From: JARRPM01 sp963765545 | GTDB lineage: Bacteria; Pseudomonadota; Gammaproteobacteria; Pseudomonadales; Halieaceae | Direction: 5' to 3' | Length of the DNA stretch: 64,000 nucleotides | NCBI GenBank assembly: GCA_963765545.1 | Contig: CAVXWW010000007.1 | Coordinates: 49,716 to 113,715 of the forward strand | In this document: positions 41,150 to 50,280 of the stretch, piece after piece | How the letters are laid out: every line of letters begins with the position of its first letter | Position numbering within the stretch: the stretch's first letter is position 1 | Program-made: the position numbers and the translations under genes | The notes under the pieces: model-generated | The model's input: the letters and a program-made list of their open reading frames with translations, nothing else | Told to the model about the DNA's origin: nothing | Database searches by the model: none

Positions 41150-43435
41150 ATGAACTCCCCTGTCCTCATGCACGCAGCAGCCGACCGCGTCGAACGCCGG
41201 CAAATTCGCGTGCGCGGGCTGGTACAGGGTGTGGGATTTCGCCCTCATGTATATCGCTGCGCGACGCGCATGGGCGTCACCGGTACTGTGCAAAACGGCC
41301 CCGAGGGCGTGCTTATCGAGGCCCAGGGCAGTTGCCTCGATGCCTTCGTGCGAATGCTGCATGAGGAAGCCCCGCCCCTGGCGCGTATCGACAGCCTGGT
41401 CCAGCTGCCCATGGCAACGACTGCGGGTGACGATTTCGCTATTCTGGCAACGCCGTCCGGTGCCGCCGACGGCGCCGCGATCCCGGCCGACACTGCCCTT
41501 TGCGAAGCCTGCCAGCGGGAACTGTTTGACCCCGACAATCGCCGTTACCTGCATCCTTTTATCGCCTGCTGCGATTGCGGCCCGCGATTCACCATCACCC
41601 GGCGCCTGCCCTATGACCGCGCCAACACCAGCATGGCGGCCTTCGCCCTGTGCCCGGCCTGCCAGGTGGAGTACACCGACCCGGGCAGCCGCCGATTTCA
41701 CGCCGAGCCATTGGCCTGCCATGATTGCGGGCCGAGGCTGTCCCGGGACATTCACGCTCTGGCCGATGCCCTGGCCGCGGGTCGGATCGTCGCCATCAAG
41801 GGTGTGGGCGGCTATCACCTGGCCTGCAATGCCCGTGACAACGGAGCAGTCGAGCGCCTGCGCGCCGGCAAGCTGCGCGATGCCAAGCCCCTGGCGGTCA
41901 TGGTGCTGAACACGGCCAGTGCCGCACAGCATGTGCAGCTGAACCCGGTGGGAACAGAATTACTGCTAAGCCCCGAACGGCCGGTGGTGGTGCTGCCCGC
42001 TGCCAGCGCCGGCGGCGAGCTGAGCCCGGCCCTGTCGCCGGGCCTCGCCACCCTGGGCCTGATGCTGCCTTACACCGCCATTCACTATCTCTTGTTCCAC
42101 GCCCTGCTTGGCAGTCCGGCAGGCGAGCGTTGGCTGGCTGAGCCCAACGGGCTTGCACTGGTAATGACCAGCGCCAATATCAGCGGCGACCCGCTGGTGA
42201 TTGAGCCCGCGGAGGCCGAGCGCCGACTGGCGGATATTGCCGATCTGATGCTGCACCACGACCGCGACATCGCCGCGCGGGCAGATGATTCAGTAGTGCG
42301 GGCGGGGGGCGGCGCCGGCATGATTATCCGCCGCGCCCGCGGTTATACCCCCCATGCGATCCGCCTCGCTACCGCCGGGCCGAGGGTCTTGGCCCTGGGA
42401 GCGCAGCTGAAATCCACGGTAGCGATGACCCGGGGGGAGCTCGCCTATATTTCCCAGCATGTGGGAGACCTGGATACCCCGGCTGCAGTCGCTTTTCACG
42501 CGGAGACTGCCCAGGCCTTGCAGGCAATGTTGCAGGCCCGGCCGGAATTGCTGGCCTGTGACTGGCACAACGATTTCGCCTCCACCCGGCTGGCAGAACA
42601 ACTCAGTGCCAGCCTTGATGTGCCGCTGCTGCGGGTACAGCACCACCACGCCCACGCCGGCGCAATCCTCGCCGAACACCGCCACGAGGCGCCGGCCCTG
42701 GCCGTCGCCCTGGACGGCCACGGCACTGGCGTCGATGGGCAATCCTGGGGCGGCGAACTGTTACTGGTCAACGGCGGCGAGTTTGAGCGGCTGGGACATT
42801 TTGCCCCGCTGTCCCTGCCCGGAGGCGACCGGGCCGCCCGCGAACCCTGGCGCATGGCCGCCGGGGTGTTGCAGCAGCTGGGACGGGGTGAGGAGATTGC
42901 CCGAAGGTTTGTCGACCAGCCACTGGCGCCAGCCCTGGCGGAATTGCTGGCCAGCGGCACTGCACCGGTGACCAGCGCGGCCGGCAGGTTGTTTGATGCC
43001 GCCGCCGGCCTGCTGGGAGTATGCAGCCACGCCAGTTTTGAAGGGGAGCCGCCGATGCGCCTGGAAGGCCTGGCAGACGATCCCCGGGCGCTGGCCAACG
43101 CCTGGACTCTGGATGATGGCGTGCTGGATTTCAGTCCGCTACTGACCCGGCTGGCAGATTGCGAGGACCCGGCCGAGGGAGCCAACTGGCTGCACGGAAC
43201 ACTGATCGAGGCCATCAGTGAGTGGGCAAACGCGGCGGCCCGACGCAGCGGGGTTGATACCGTCGCTCTGTGCGGCGGCTGCTTCCTGAACACGCACCTG
43301 GCCCGGGAAGTGCCCCTGCGCCTGCAGCAAATGGGATTGCGGGTACTTATGGCCATTGCCATGCCCCCCAATGACGGTGCCATCAGCCTGGGCCAGGCCT
43401 GGGTGGCCCAACGCCGCTATAAAACGGCTTATTGA
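41150..43435 (+). CDS. hypF: HypF carbamoyltransferase
   Basis: A 761-residue enzyme that uses carbamoyl phosphate and ATP to make the cyanide ligands, passing the carbamoyl group to HypE. The domains are acylphosphatase (RVRGLVQGVGFRPHVYRCA, about 15-100), two zinc fingers (CEACQRE...CCDCGPRF and CPACQVE...CHDCGPRL, about 115-200), YrdC-like (GRIVAIKGVGGYHLACNA, about 205-385) and Kae1-like (VQHHHAHAGAILAEH near 500). Length is normal. Confidence 0.96.
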   Translation: MNSPVLMHAAADRVERRQIRVRGLVQGVGFRPHVYRCATRMGVTGTVQNGPEGVLIEAQGSCLDAFVRMLHEEAPPLARIDSLVQLPMATTAGDDFAILATPSGAADGAAIPADTALCEACQRELFDPDNRRYLHPFIACCDCGPRFTITRRLPYDRANTSMAAFALCPACQVEYTDPGSRRFHAEPLACHDCGPRLSRDIHALADALAAGRIVAIKGVGGYHLACNARDNGAVERLRAGKLRDAKPLAVMVLNTASAAQHVQLNPVGTELLLSPERPVVVLPAASAGGELSPALSPGLATLGLMLPYTAIHYLLFHALLGSPAGERWLAEPNGLALVMTSANISGDPLVIEPAEAERRLADIADLMLHHDRDIAARADDSVVRAGGGAGMIIRRARGYTPHAIRLATAGPRVLALGAQLKSTVAMTRGELAYISQHVGDLDTPAAVAFHAETAQALQAMLQARPELLACDWHNDFASTRLAEQLSASLDVPLLRVQHHHAHAGAILAEHRHEAPALAVALDGHGTGVDGQSWGGELLLVNGGEFERLGHFAPLSLPGGDRAAREPWRMAAGVLQQLGRGEEIARRFVDQPLAPALAELLASGTAPVTSAAGRLFDAAAGLLGVCSHASFEGEPPMRLEGLADDPRALANAWTLDDGVLDFSPLLTRLADCEDPAEGANWLHGTLIEAISEWANAAARRSGVDTVALCGGCFLNTHLAREVPLRLQQMGLRVLMAIAMPPNDGAISLGQAWVAQRRYKTAY

Positions 43436-43449
43436 GACGAGGTTCGACT

Positions 43450-43692
43450 ATGTGCCTGGCAATACCTGTACGCGTTACCGAACTGCTCGCTGGCGACCGG
43501 GCACTGGTGTCCGCCGGGGGCATCGTGCGCGAAATCGACACCGCCCTGGTGGATGATCTGCAGGTGGGGGACTACGTCATCCTGCACGTGGGCTATGCAC
43601 TGTCGAAGCTCAATGAGATCGAGGCGCAGAAAACCCTGGAAGCGATGACTGCGATCGGAGCAAGCGGCGAGGTGAGCCATGAAATACATTGA
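43450..43692 (+). CDS. hypC: HypC hydrogenase maturation chaperone
   Basis: An 80-residue chaperone that holds the Fe(CN)2CO precursor with HypD. It begins MCLAIPVRV with the essential Cys2 and contains QVGDYVILHVGYALSKL. ATG 43450 is used because Cys must be residue 2; an upstream in-frame start at 43432 would bury it. It overlaps hypD by 14 bp. Confidence 0.95.
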   Translation: MCLAIPVRVTELLAGDRALVSAGGIVREIDTALVDDLQVGDYVILHVGYALSKLNEIEAQKTLEAMTAIGASGEVSHEIH

Positions 43693-44860
43693 TGAGTTCC
43701 GCGACGGCGAGCGCGCCCGCGGGCTGGCCAGCGCCCTGCACTCGGAAAGCCGCCCGGACCGTTACTACCGCCTGATGGAGTTCTGCGGCGGCCACACCCA
43801 CGCGGTATTCCGCTACGGTATTCCCGACCTGTTGCCCGCCAATATCGAACTGATCCACGGCCCGGGATGCCCGGTATGCGTGCTGCCGATTGGCCGGCTG
43901 GATATGGCCATCCGCCTGGTGTGCGAATACCCCGAGGTGATCCTGGCCAGCTACGGCGACATGTTGCGGGTGCCGGGCAGTGGGCGCCGCAGCCTGCTGC
44001 AGGCCAGGGCGGAAGGTGCTGATGTGCGCATGGTGTACTCGGTCACCGATGCCCTGGAGCTGGCCCGTGCCAACCCCTCCAGGCAGGTGGTGTTCTTCGG
44101 TATCGGCTTTGAAACCACCACCCCCCCCACGGCCCTGGGAATACTGGAGGCGCAGCGCAGGGGGCTCGACAATTTCTCGGTGTTCTGCAACCACGTGCTG
44201 ACTCCCGCGGCGATGAGGGCAATTCTCGATGTCCCGCCGGCTGCGAAGCAGGGGGAAACCCTGGAAGTGGACGGCTTTATCGGGCCGTCCCATGTCAGCG
44301 TAATTATCGGTTCCGATGCCTACGGCTTCTGTGCCCGCCAATACCACAAGCCCGTGGTGATCTCCGGTTTTGAACCACTGGATGTGCTGCAGTCCATCCT
44401 CATGCTGGTGCGCCAGCTCAATGAGGGCCGCTCGGATATCGAAAACCAGTATACCCGAGCGGTAACACCCGGCGGCAACCACAAGGCCCAGGCCGCGGTC
44501 AGGGAGGTGTTCGCGTTGCGGCCGAGTTTCGAGTGGCGCGGCCTCGGGGCTATTCCCGAATCCGCTCTGGCCATCGCTGCTGCTTACCGGGCATTCGATG
44601 CCGAACACCGCTTCAATATTAATTACCAGGCGGCCGAGGGCACCAAAGGCTGCGAGTGCCCGGCGGTGCTGCGCGGCGCGAAAAAACCCACCGATTGCAA
44701 ACTGTTCGCCACGACCTGCACACCCGAGACCCCACTGGGCTCCTGCATGGTGTCCGACGAAGGCGCCTGCGCCGCCTATTTTACCTACGGGCGCTTCCGC
44801 CAGGAGGCGCAGCAACGCCAGGCACAGCAGCGGGCCCTCCACAAAGCCGGGCGGCTGTAA
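43679..44860 (+). CDS. hypD: HypD, iron-cyanide assembly scaffold
   Basis: A 393-residue Fe-S protein on which the Fe(CN)2CO unit is built. Conserved elements are EFCGGHTHAVFRYGI, HGPGCPVCVLP, FFGIGFETTTPPTA, GFIGPSHVSVIIG, and the C-terminal cysteines of the 4Fe-4S cluster (EGTKGCECPAVL, CKLFATTCTPETPLGSCMVS). Length and motifs are those of a complete protein. Confidence 0.96.
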   Translation: MKYIDEFRDGERARGLASALHSESRPDRYYRLMEFCGGHTHAVFRYGIPDLLPANIELIHGPGCPVCVLPIGRLDMAIRLVCEYPEVILASYGDMLRVPGSGRRSLLQARAEGADVRMVYSVTDALELARANPSRQVVFFGIGFETTTPPTALGILEAQRRGLDNFSVFCNHVLTPAAMRAILDVPPAAKQGETLEVDGFIGPSHVSVIIGSDAYGFCARQYHKPVVISGFEPLDVLQSILMLVRQLNEGRSDIENQYTRAVTPGGNHKAQAAVREVFALRPSFEWRGLGAIPESALAIAAAYRAFDAEHRFNINYQAAEGTKGCECPAVLRGAKKPTDCKLFATTCTPETPLGSCMVSDEGACAAYFTYGRFRQEAQQRQAQQRALHKAGRL

Positions 44861-44867
44861 GGTGAAC

Positions 44868-45938
44868 ATGAAAGAAGCAGACCAGAGCTTCCGGGCCGGC
44901 CGCCGCCAGGCGCGCAAGCTGGACCTCAAGCACGGCCGGGTCGAACTCAGCCATGGGGCCGGCGGTCGCGCCATGGCTGACCTGATCGACCTCATGTTCC
45001 GACGGGCGTTTGACAACCCCCTGCTCAACCAGGCCAACGACCAGGCCTGCTTCGAGGTGGCGTCCGGACGAATGGTGATGACTACCGATTCCTTCGTGAT
45101 TTCACCTTTGTTTTTCCCCGGCGGCAATATCGGCAGCCTGGCGGTACACGGCACGGTGAACGACCTGGCCATGGGGGGCGCCCAACCGCTTTACCTGACC
45201 GCCGGCTTCATTCTCGAGGAGGGCCTGCCCCTGGCGGATCTCGCCCTGATCGTCGATGCCATGGCCTTTGCTGCCCGTGAGGCCGGGGTGCTTATAGTTA
45301 CCGGTGACACCAAGGTGGTGGAGCGCGGCAAGGGCGACGGCGTATTCATCAACACCGCCGGCATTGGCCTGGTACCCCCGGGCGTGGATATTTCCGGCGA
45401 CCGCGCCCGGCCGGGCGACAAAGTACTGGTTTCGGGCACCCTGGGTGACCACGGCGTGGCGATCATGTCACTGCGCAAGGGGCTGCAGTTTGAAACCGCG
45501 TTGCAATCGGACTCCGCATCCCTTAACTACCTCGTGGCGGGAATGGTAAATCAGGCGGGAAGCGCCATCCGGGTGTTGCGCGACCCCACCCGGGGTGGCC
45601 TGGCCGCCACCCTTAACGAAATTGCAGATCAGTCCGGTGTCGGCATCCGCCTGCACGAAAATTCCCTGCCGATTCGCGCGGAAGTGCGCGGCGCCTGTGA
45701 GTTGCTGGGGCTGGATCCACTGAATGTTGCCAATGAGGGCAAACTGGTTGCCATCGTGGATGCTGACTTCGCCGGAGAAATTCTCGCAGCGATGAAGGCG
45801 GATCCGAATGGCCGCGATGCCCACATCGTCGGAGAGGTCATCGATGACCCGATGCAGTTGGTGCGCATGGTGACCAGTATCGGCGGCGAACGGGTGATCG
45901 ACTGGCTGCACGGGGAGCAATTACCGCGTATTTGCTAG
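44868..45938 (+). CDS. hypE: HypE, cyanide-forming dehydratase
   Basis: A 356-residue PurM-like ATPase that dehydrates the thiocarbamate on its C-terminal Cys to thiocyanate. The C-terminus is PRIC, as required. Other landmarks are LSHGAGGRAM near the start, TTDSFVISPLFFPGGNIG and RDPTRGGLAATLNEIA. ATG 44868 is preferred (TAAGG five bases upstream); GTG 44862 is also possible. It ends 26 to 32 bp before the ATPase genes. Confidence 0.96.
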   Translation: MKEADQSFRAGRRQARKLDLKHGRVELSHGAGGRAMADLIDLMFRRAFDNPLLNQANDQACFEVASGRMVMTTDSFVISPLFFPGGNIGSLAVHGTVNDLAMGGAQPLYLTAGFILEEGLPLADLALIVDAMAFAAREAGVLIVTGDTKVVERGKGDGVFINTAGIGLVPPGVDISGDRARPGDKVLVSGTLGDHGVAIMSLRKGLQFETALQSDSASLNYLVAGMVNQAGSAIRVLRDPTRGGLAATLNEIADQSGVGIRLHENSLPIRAEVRGACELLGLDPLNVANEGKLVAIVDADFAGEILAAMKADPNGRDAHIVGEVIDDPMQLVRMVTSIGGERVIDWLHGEQLPRIC

Positions 45939-45970
45939 TCGGGCTGCTCTGGCCGAACAAGGACATGGGT

Positions 45971-46348
45971 ATGAAACAGAAAACAGGATACGAGGACGCC
46001 TCTACCAGCGCGGCAAGCGCGATGAACCGCGTGCTGGAGGCAGAGGATCAGGCCAGGCAGGCGGTGCAACGCTGCTCGCGGGATGCGGAAAAAATGCTGC
46101 GGGACGCCCGGACGACAGCCAAGCGCATCATAGAGCACGCTGACCTGCGCATTGGCCTTATTCACCACCGCACCAGCGCCGCCCTGGCCAAAACCACTGG
46201 CGAGTTGGACCGGGAGCAGCAGTTGAAGGTCAGCGAGTTTGACTCCTCCGTTGTGGATATGGAAGCACTAGCGGTTGCAGTAGAAGAGATTGCCAGACTG
46301 TTAACGACCAGCGGCCCGAAACCTTTGATCAGCGGGCGCGAGGATTAA
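45971..46348 (+). CDS. atpH: V/A-type ATPase peripheral-stalk subunit G/H
   Basis: A 125-residue, highly charged helical protein (MNRVLEAEDQARQAVQRCSRDAEKM, landmarks only) of the kind that pairs with subunit E in peripheral stalks of V/A-type ATPases. Identification rests on its helical character and its first position in a complete V/A-ATPase gene set. ATG 45965 or 45971 is the start; AAGG at 45958 fits the second better. Confidence 0.7.
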   Translation: MKQKTGYEDASTSAASAMNRVLEAEDQARQAVQRCSRDAEKMLRDARTTAKRIIEHADLRIGLIHHRTSAALAKTTGELDREQQLKVSEFDSSVVDMEALAVAVEEIARLLTTSGPKPLISGRED

Positions 46349-46380
46349 AGGCAGGGCGTTGCCGCCGCGTAACGGAAATT

Positions 46381-47148
46381 ATGCGTAGAGAGTTCATATA
46401 CACCCAGACCCGATTGCAGGCACGCCATGGCCTGCGCCCGGATGAGCGCAGCTGGCAGCTGGCCGAGTCGCAGCGGGAACTGGGAAATTTCCTCCAGAGC
46501 GCGCGCCAGACCGGGTTGAAAAGCTGGGTGTCCGGACTCCAGGCAACTGATTCGAATCAACTGTTGGAAACGGTTCTACTGAAACTCTACCGCGACTACA
46601 TTGACGATATCGCGTCCTGGGTGCCCCGTGGCTGGCAAAAGTCGGTGGAGTGGACGACAAGCCTCAGCTATTTACCCGCGCTGCTACACCTGATCAAGGG
46701 GAACACCGCCCAGGCCTGGATGCTGCAGGACCCAATGTTGAAACCGTTTACAGCGATCCACCACGACCAGCGCAACGCCGCGTTGTTACAGTCGGAGTAT
46801 GCGCCCATGGTGCATGCCTATCACGAGGGTATGCCGCTATTGGCTGCCTGGACCGCGCGCTGGCAATTCCTGTGGCCAGAACCCGGCGCCAGCGAACGCG
46901 CCAGCCTTCAGCAGTTACAAACCCTGCTACAGCAGCACCTGGCGTCTTTTGCCCGGGAAACACCGGAGTCTGCGTGGCGCCAACGCCAGCAACTGGCGGC
47001 CAGGCTGGGCACACTGTTTCGCGTATTCAGGTACCAGCCAGCTGCCGTATTTTGCCACCTGCTGCTGGTGGCGCTCGATGTGGAGCGCCTGCGCGGAGAT
47101 ATCCTGCAACGCCGCCTGTTCCCTTCCTACCGGGAGGACAGCCCATGA
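46381..47148 (+). CDS. atpC: V/A-type ATPase subunit C (central-stalk socket, d-like)
   Basis: A 255-residue, mostly helical protein. Homology by eye is weak, but it has the YTQTRLQARHGLRPDERSW start, LLKLYRDYIDDIASWVP and the late FRYQPAAVFCHLLLVALDVERLRGDIL (landmarks) that fit subunit C/d, which joins the rotor shaft to the proteolipid ring. It is also the only subunit otherwise missing from the set. Its stop overlaps the next start in an ATGA. Confidence 0.65.
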   Translation: MRREFIYTQTRLQARHGLRPDERSWQLAESQRELGNFLQSARQTGLKSWVSGLQATDSNQLLETVLLKLYRDYIDDIASWVPRGWQKSVEWTTSLSYLPALLHLIKGNTAQAWMLQDPMLKPFTAIHHDQRNAALLQSEYAPMVHAYHEGMPLLAAWTARWQFLWPEPGASERASLQQLQTLLQQHLASFARETPESAWRQRQQLAARLGTLFRVFRYQPAAVFCHLLLVALDVERLRGDILQRRLFPSYREDSP

Positions 47149-48992
47149 CAATGAGACCCGTGCCAGCGCGCTGGTTTGAAGTACTGGTAGCAACTGAAGA
47201 CCTGGTCAGGGGCGTGGAAGCACTGGCAAGAACCGGGGACATCGAGCTGGAGGTCTACAGCGAAACCACCCAGCGCGTCAGCATGCCGAACCTGCGGGAC
47301 CAGTTCGCCGACTATGACAAGCTGTTGCGCCGCTACCAGCAGTACTGGCCTCGCGAATACCTGCACCCTTCGGAGGCGCCCGCACGGCCGGATCGCCGCC
47401 TGGCAGATGCAATGGCCAAGCTGGCGCAATGGCAAAAGCAGGCGGACCCGATCATCGACCAGTTGGAAACCCTGTCAGCCGAACAGGGTGAACTGGAGGT
47501 ATTACAGACATTTTTCAGCAACATCACCCACGAGGATATCGATTTCACCCACGCCGGAGCGGCTGGCCCTGCTCTGGCCGTGCGCCTGTTCGTGCTGCCC
47601 GAAAAAGCCAGAATCCAACACCTGCCACCTGCGGTGCTCTCCGTGCGGGTACTGGCCGACGGCAGGATCTTCCTGCTGGTGGTCGGTGAAGCAGAGGTTA
47701 TCGACAGCTTGCAGCGTGACATGCAGGCACTGAAGGGCCAGGTCATCACCCTGCCGGCCTGGCTCAGTGGCAAGCTGGATACCGCCGGGGGCCAGGTGAT
47801 CGAGCGCCAGCAGGAACTGCAGCGGCAGGCGGGCGAGCTGTATGCAGCGCTGCACGAGCTGGAAAAGGCCCACGGCCTGCATGAAGTGCTGGGTGATATC
47901 GAGCAAATGGAGTGGTTTATTACCCACGTCACCGACCTGCCCGTGTCCGAGAACTTTGCGTGGATAACCGGCTGGACCAGCGATGTCAGCGAAAACCGTA
48001 TCAGCGACATTCTGGAGCATGAGTCCATCCGCGCGGTGGCGCATTACCCCAAGGCCCCCATGGGCGTCAGTCCGCCCATGGTCTTCCACAATTCCTGGTT
48101 GTCGCGGCCCTTCGAATTCTTCGCCGGATTGCTGGGCGTTCCGGCGGCAGACGAGCTCGATCCTTCGGTGATGTTGTCGCTGATCGTGCCGGTAATATTC
48201 GGTTACATGTTCGGTGATGTCGGTCACGGGCTGGTTTTTACGCTGGCTGGTCTCCTGCTACAGAAACGCTGGCCGCTGCTGCGAATACTCATCAGCTGCG
48301 GCCTGTCATCCATGTTCTTCGGCTGGGTATTTGGCAGCGTCTTTGCCAGTGAACACATCATCCAGCCCCTGTGGGTAAACCCGATACAGGATCCGCTGCC
48401 GGTGTTGGCGGCGCCGCTGGCCGGCGGCGTGCTGGTGCTACTGCTTGGCCTGATAGCCAACGGCATCCAGCAATTCTGGCAGGGACACTGGCGTCAGTGG
48501 CTGGCCATCGATGCCGCAGTTATCGCCATTTACCTGAGTGCTGTCGGCAGCGTGCTCGACGGTCGCGCCGCGATCATCTTGCCTGTCGGGGTACTGTGGT
48601 ACTTTGCGGGCAGTGTGGCCCTGGCCAGCGAGTCCGCCTCCCGGGCGATCGGCCACGCTCTCGGCCAACTGGTGGAGAGCGTACTGCAACTGTTGATCAA
48701 TACCATTTCCTTTATTCGGGTTGGCGCCTTCGCGCTGGCCCACGCCGGCTTGTCGCTGGCGGTAGTCAGTATGGCCACCACGGCGTCACACCCGGTGGTC
48801 ACCGCCCTGATTCTTGTGCTGGGTAATATCCTTATCCTGGTACTCGAGGGGCTGGTGGTATCCATCCAGACAACCAGACTCGTGCTGTTCGAATTTTTTA
48901 TCCGTTTTCTCAAAGGCACAGGGCGGATGTTCCAGCCACTCACCGTGCCCACCAACCCGGTAACAAAACCAATCAGGAGATCGAGAATATGA
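47145..48992 (+). CDS. atpI: V/A-type ATPase subunit I (membrane stator, a-like)
   Basis: A 615-residue subunit. The N-terminal half (1-300) is a soluble arm with coiled coils (about 70-125 and 220-260). The C-terminal half has about seven transmembrane segments from residue 345, with the family motifs GYMFGDVGHGLVF, FFGWVFGSVFASEH and FIRVGAFALAHAGLSLAV. The Arg in the last motif faces the glutamate of the proteolipid ring. ATG 47145 overlaps the upstream stop. Confidence 0.92.
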   Translation: MTMRPVPARWFEVLVATEDLVRGVEALARTGDIELEVYSETTQRVSMPNLRDQFADYDKLLRRYQQYWPREYLHPSEAPARPDRRLADAMAKLAQWQKQADPIIDQLETLSAEQGELEVLQTFFSNITHEDIDFTHAGAAGPALAVRLFVLPEKARIQHLPPAVLSVRVLADGRIFLLVVGEAEVIDSLQRDMQALKGQVITLPAWLSGKLDTAGGQVIERQQELQRQAGELYAALHELEKAHGLHEVLGDIEQMEWFITHVTDLPVSENFAWITGWTSDVSENRISDILEHESIRAVAHYPKAPMGVSPPMVFHNSWLSRPFEFFAGLLGVPAADELDPSVMLSLIVPVIFGYMFGDVGHGLVFTLAGLLLQKRWPLLRILISCGLSSMFFGWVFGSVFASEHIIQPLWVNPIQDPLPVLAAPLAGGVLVLLLGLIANGIQQFWQGHWRQWLAIDAAVIAIYLSAVGSVLDGRAAIILPVGVLWYFAGSVALASESASRAIGHALGQLVESVLQLLINTISFIRVGAFALAHAGLSLAVVSMATTASHPVVTALILVLGNILILVLEGLVVSIQTTRLVLFEFFIRFLKGTGRMFQPLTVPTNPVTKPIRRSRI

Positions 48993-49339
48993 GCGCACCT
49001 CACAAGACGCTGTATGGACTGCTCGCATTCAGCGTGGGCATTGCCCTGCTGGCGGGAACCCTGCTCTGGCTGAGCCCGGCGATTGCCGCGGAAGCGACCG
49101 GCAACACGGCGATTGCGCCAGAGGTATTGAAAGCCGGTTACTGGGCGGCGGCCCTGGCTACCGGGCTGTCGTCGCTGGGTGCAGGCTTTGCGGTGGCTTC
49201 CGTAGGCAGTGCCGCCATTGCCGCGTTGACGGAAAAGCCCGAACTGCTGGGCCGGGTATTGATTATGGTCGGTCTTGCGGAGGGTATCGCTATCTATGGC
49301 CTGATCGTATCTATCCTGATTCTGAATGCGCTGATATAG
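48989..49339 (+). CDS. atpK: V/A-type ATPase proteolipid subunit K (c-ring)
   Basis: A 116-residue proteolipid with an N-terminal hydrophobic segment (8-33, possibly a cleaved signal) and one c-type hairpin. The ion-carrying Glu98 lies in LAEGIAIYG. The first hairpin helix (GLSSLGAGFAVASVGSA) has no Gln at the position used by sodium-binding c-rings, and Glu98 is followed by Gly rather than Ser/Thr, so protons are the more likely coupling ion. It is a single hairpin, not the duplicated form. Confidence 0.92.
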   Translation: MSAPHKTLYGLLAFSVGIALLAGTLLWLSPAIAAEATGNTAIAPEVLKAGYWAAALATGLSSLGAGFAVASVGSAAIAALTEKPELLGRVLIMVGLAEGIAIYGLIVSILILNALI

Positions 49340-49342
49340 ACC

Positions 49343-49639
49343 ATGGTTGCACCGGTATTCATAGGCGATGAAGTGACGGCGGCGGGCTTTCGCCTGGCCG
49401 GCGTACGCGTGCGCACACCGCTGGAAGGCGACCTGCAGGGGGTGCTGGAGTGGGCCAACGACAGTACTTCGTTAATCTACATCACCGCGGAATATGCGGC
49501 CACCCTCGACGATGAACAGCAACACAGGCTGTTAGCTCAACTGTATCCACCGGTGGTGGTAATACCGGATATTCGATCGAACACGCCGGTGCAGGACCTG
49601 GCAGAACGGTTGCGCGCCCAACTCGGAGTATTGGAATGA
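49343..49639 (+). CDS. atpF: V/A-type ATPase subunit F
   Basis: A 98-residue small central-stalk subunit. It has the family start FIGDEVTAAGFRLAGVRV and the later LIYITAEYA, then YPPVVVIPDI. It binds subunit D on the rotor. Spacing is 3 bp from the K gene and it overlaps the E gene (ATGA). Confidence 0.88.
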   Translation: MVAPVFIGDEVTAAGFRLAGVRVRTPLEGDLQGVLEWANDSTSLIYITAEYAATLDDEQQHRLLAQLYPPVVVIPDIRSNTPVQDLAERLRAQLGVLE

Positions 49640-50280
49640 ACATCGAGCCACAGGTGCCGGACAGCATTATCGATGCCCAGGTGCTGCGACTGCTCGATAT
49701 CGTGCAGGCCTACCAACAACAGCAGTGTGACGCTCTGTTAAAAGAGGCGGAAAAGGAATCCCGGTCGATTCTCCGCCAGGCATACCGGCTTGCGCGCAAA
49801 AATATCCATGATGACATCCAGCTGACGCGCCAGCATATAAAGGACACCATGGCCGCCGCCAGGGCGAGGCAACACACCCTGCTGATGCAGCAACGCCATA
49901 CCGCCGCTTTGAGCTTTCTTGAACAGTGCTGGGTGGCGCTAGAGCGGAGTCTGCAGGACAGGTGGCAACAGCCGGAGTGCCGGCGGGAGTGGGCAGCAAA
50001 AATATTGTCAACCGCAGCCGGGGTGATGCCTGCCGGAGACTGGCAGGTGGAACACCCCGAGGGCTGGAGCGCGCAGGAGCAAGGCGAGTTGGCCGGGCAG
50101 GCACAGACTATCCCGGGCGTAAACCTGCAATTCAACACCGGGCCAGGCCTCGTCGCGGGTATTCGAATCAGCGCCGATAGCACCAGCGTGGACGGCAGCC
50201 TGTCCGGACTGCTGGCTGATCGCACCGCTATCGAGGCGCTGATCCTGGCAACGGCATTGCGAGTCGGGCAGCGCGTATGA
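49636..50280 (+). CDS. atpE: V/A-type ATPase peripheral-stalk subunit E
   Basis: A 214-residue protein with a long N-terminal helix (residues 20-100, rich in Gln, Arg, Glu) and a C-terminal alpha/beta head with VNLQFNTGPGLVAGIRIS and VDGSLSGLL, the pattern of subunit E that holds the catalytic ring. Overlaps the F and A genes by four bases each. Confidence 0.82.
   Translation: MNIEPQVPDSIIDAQVLRLLDIVQAYQQQQCDALLKEAEKESRSILRQAYRLARKNIHDDIQLTRQHIKDTMAAARARQHTLLMQQRHTAALSFLEQCWVALERSLQDRWQQPECRREWAAKILSTAAGVMPAGDWQVEHPEGWSAQEQGELAGQAQTIPGVNLQFNTGPGLVAGIRISADSTSVDGSLSGLLADRTAIEALILATALRVGQRV

Noticed and set aside
43610..45172. 520-codon minus-strand frame opposite hypD and hypE
   Set aside because: Antisense to two secure genes, low-complexity composition and no recognisable domain.
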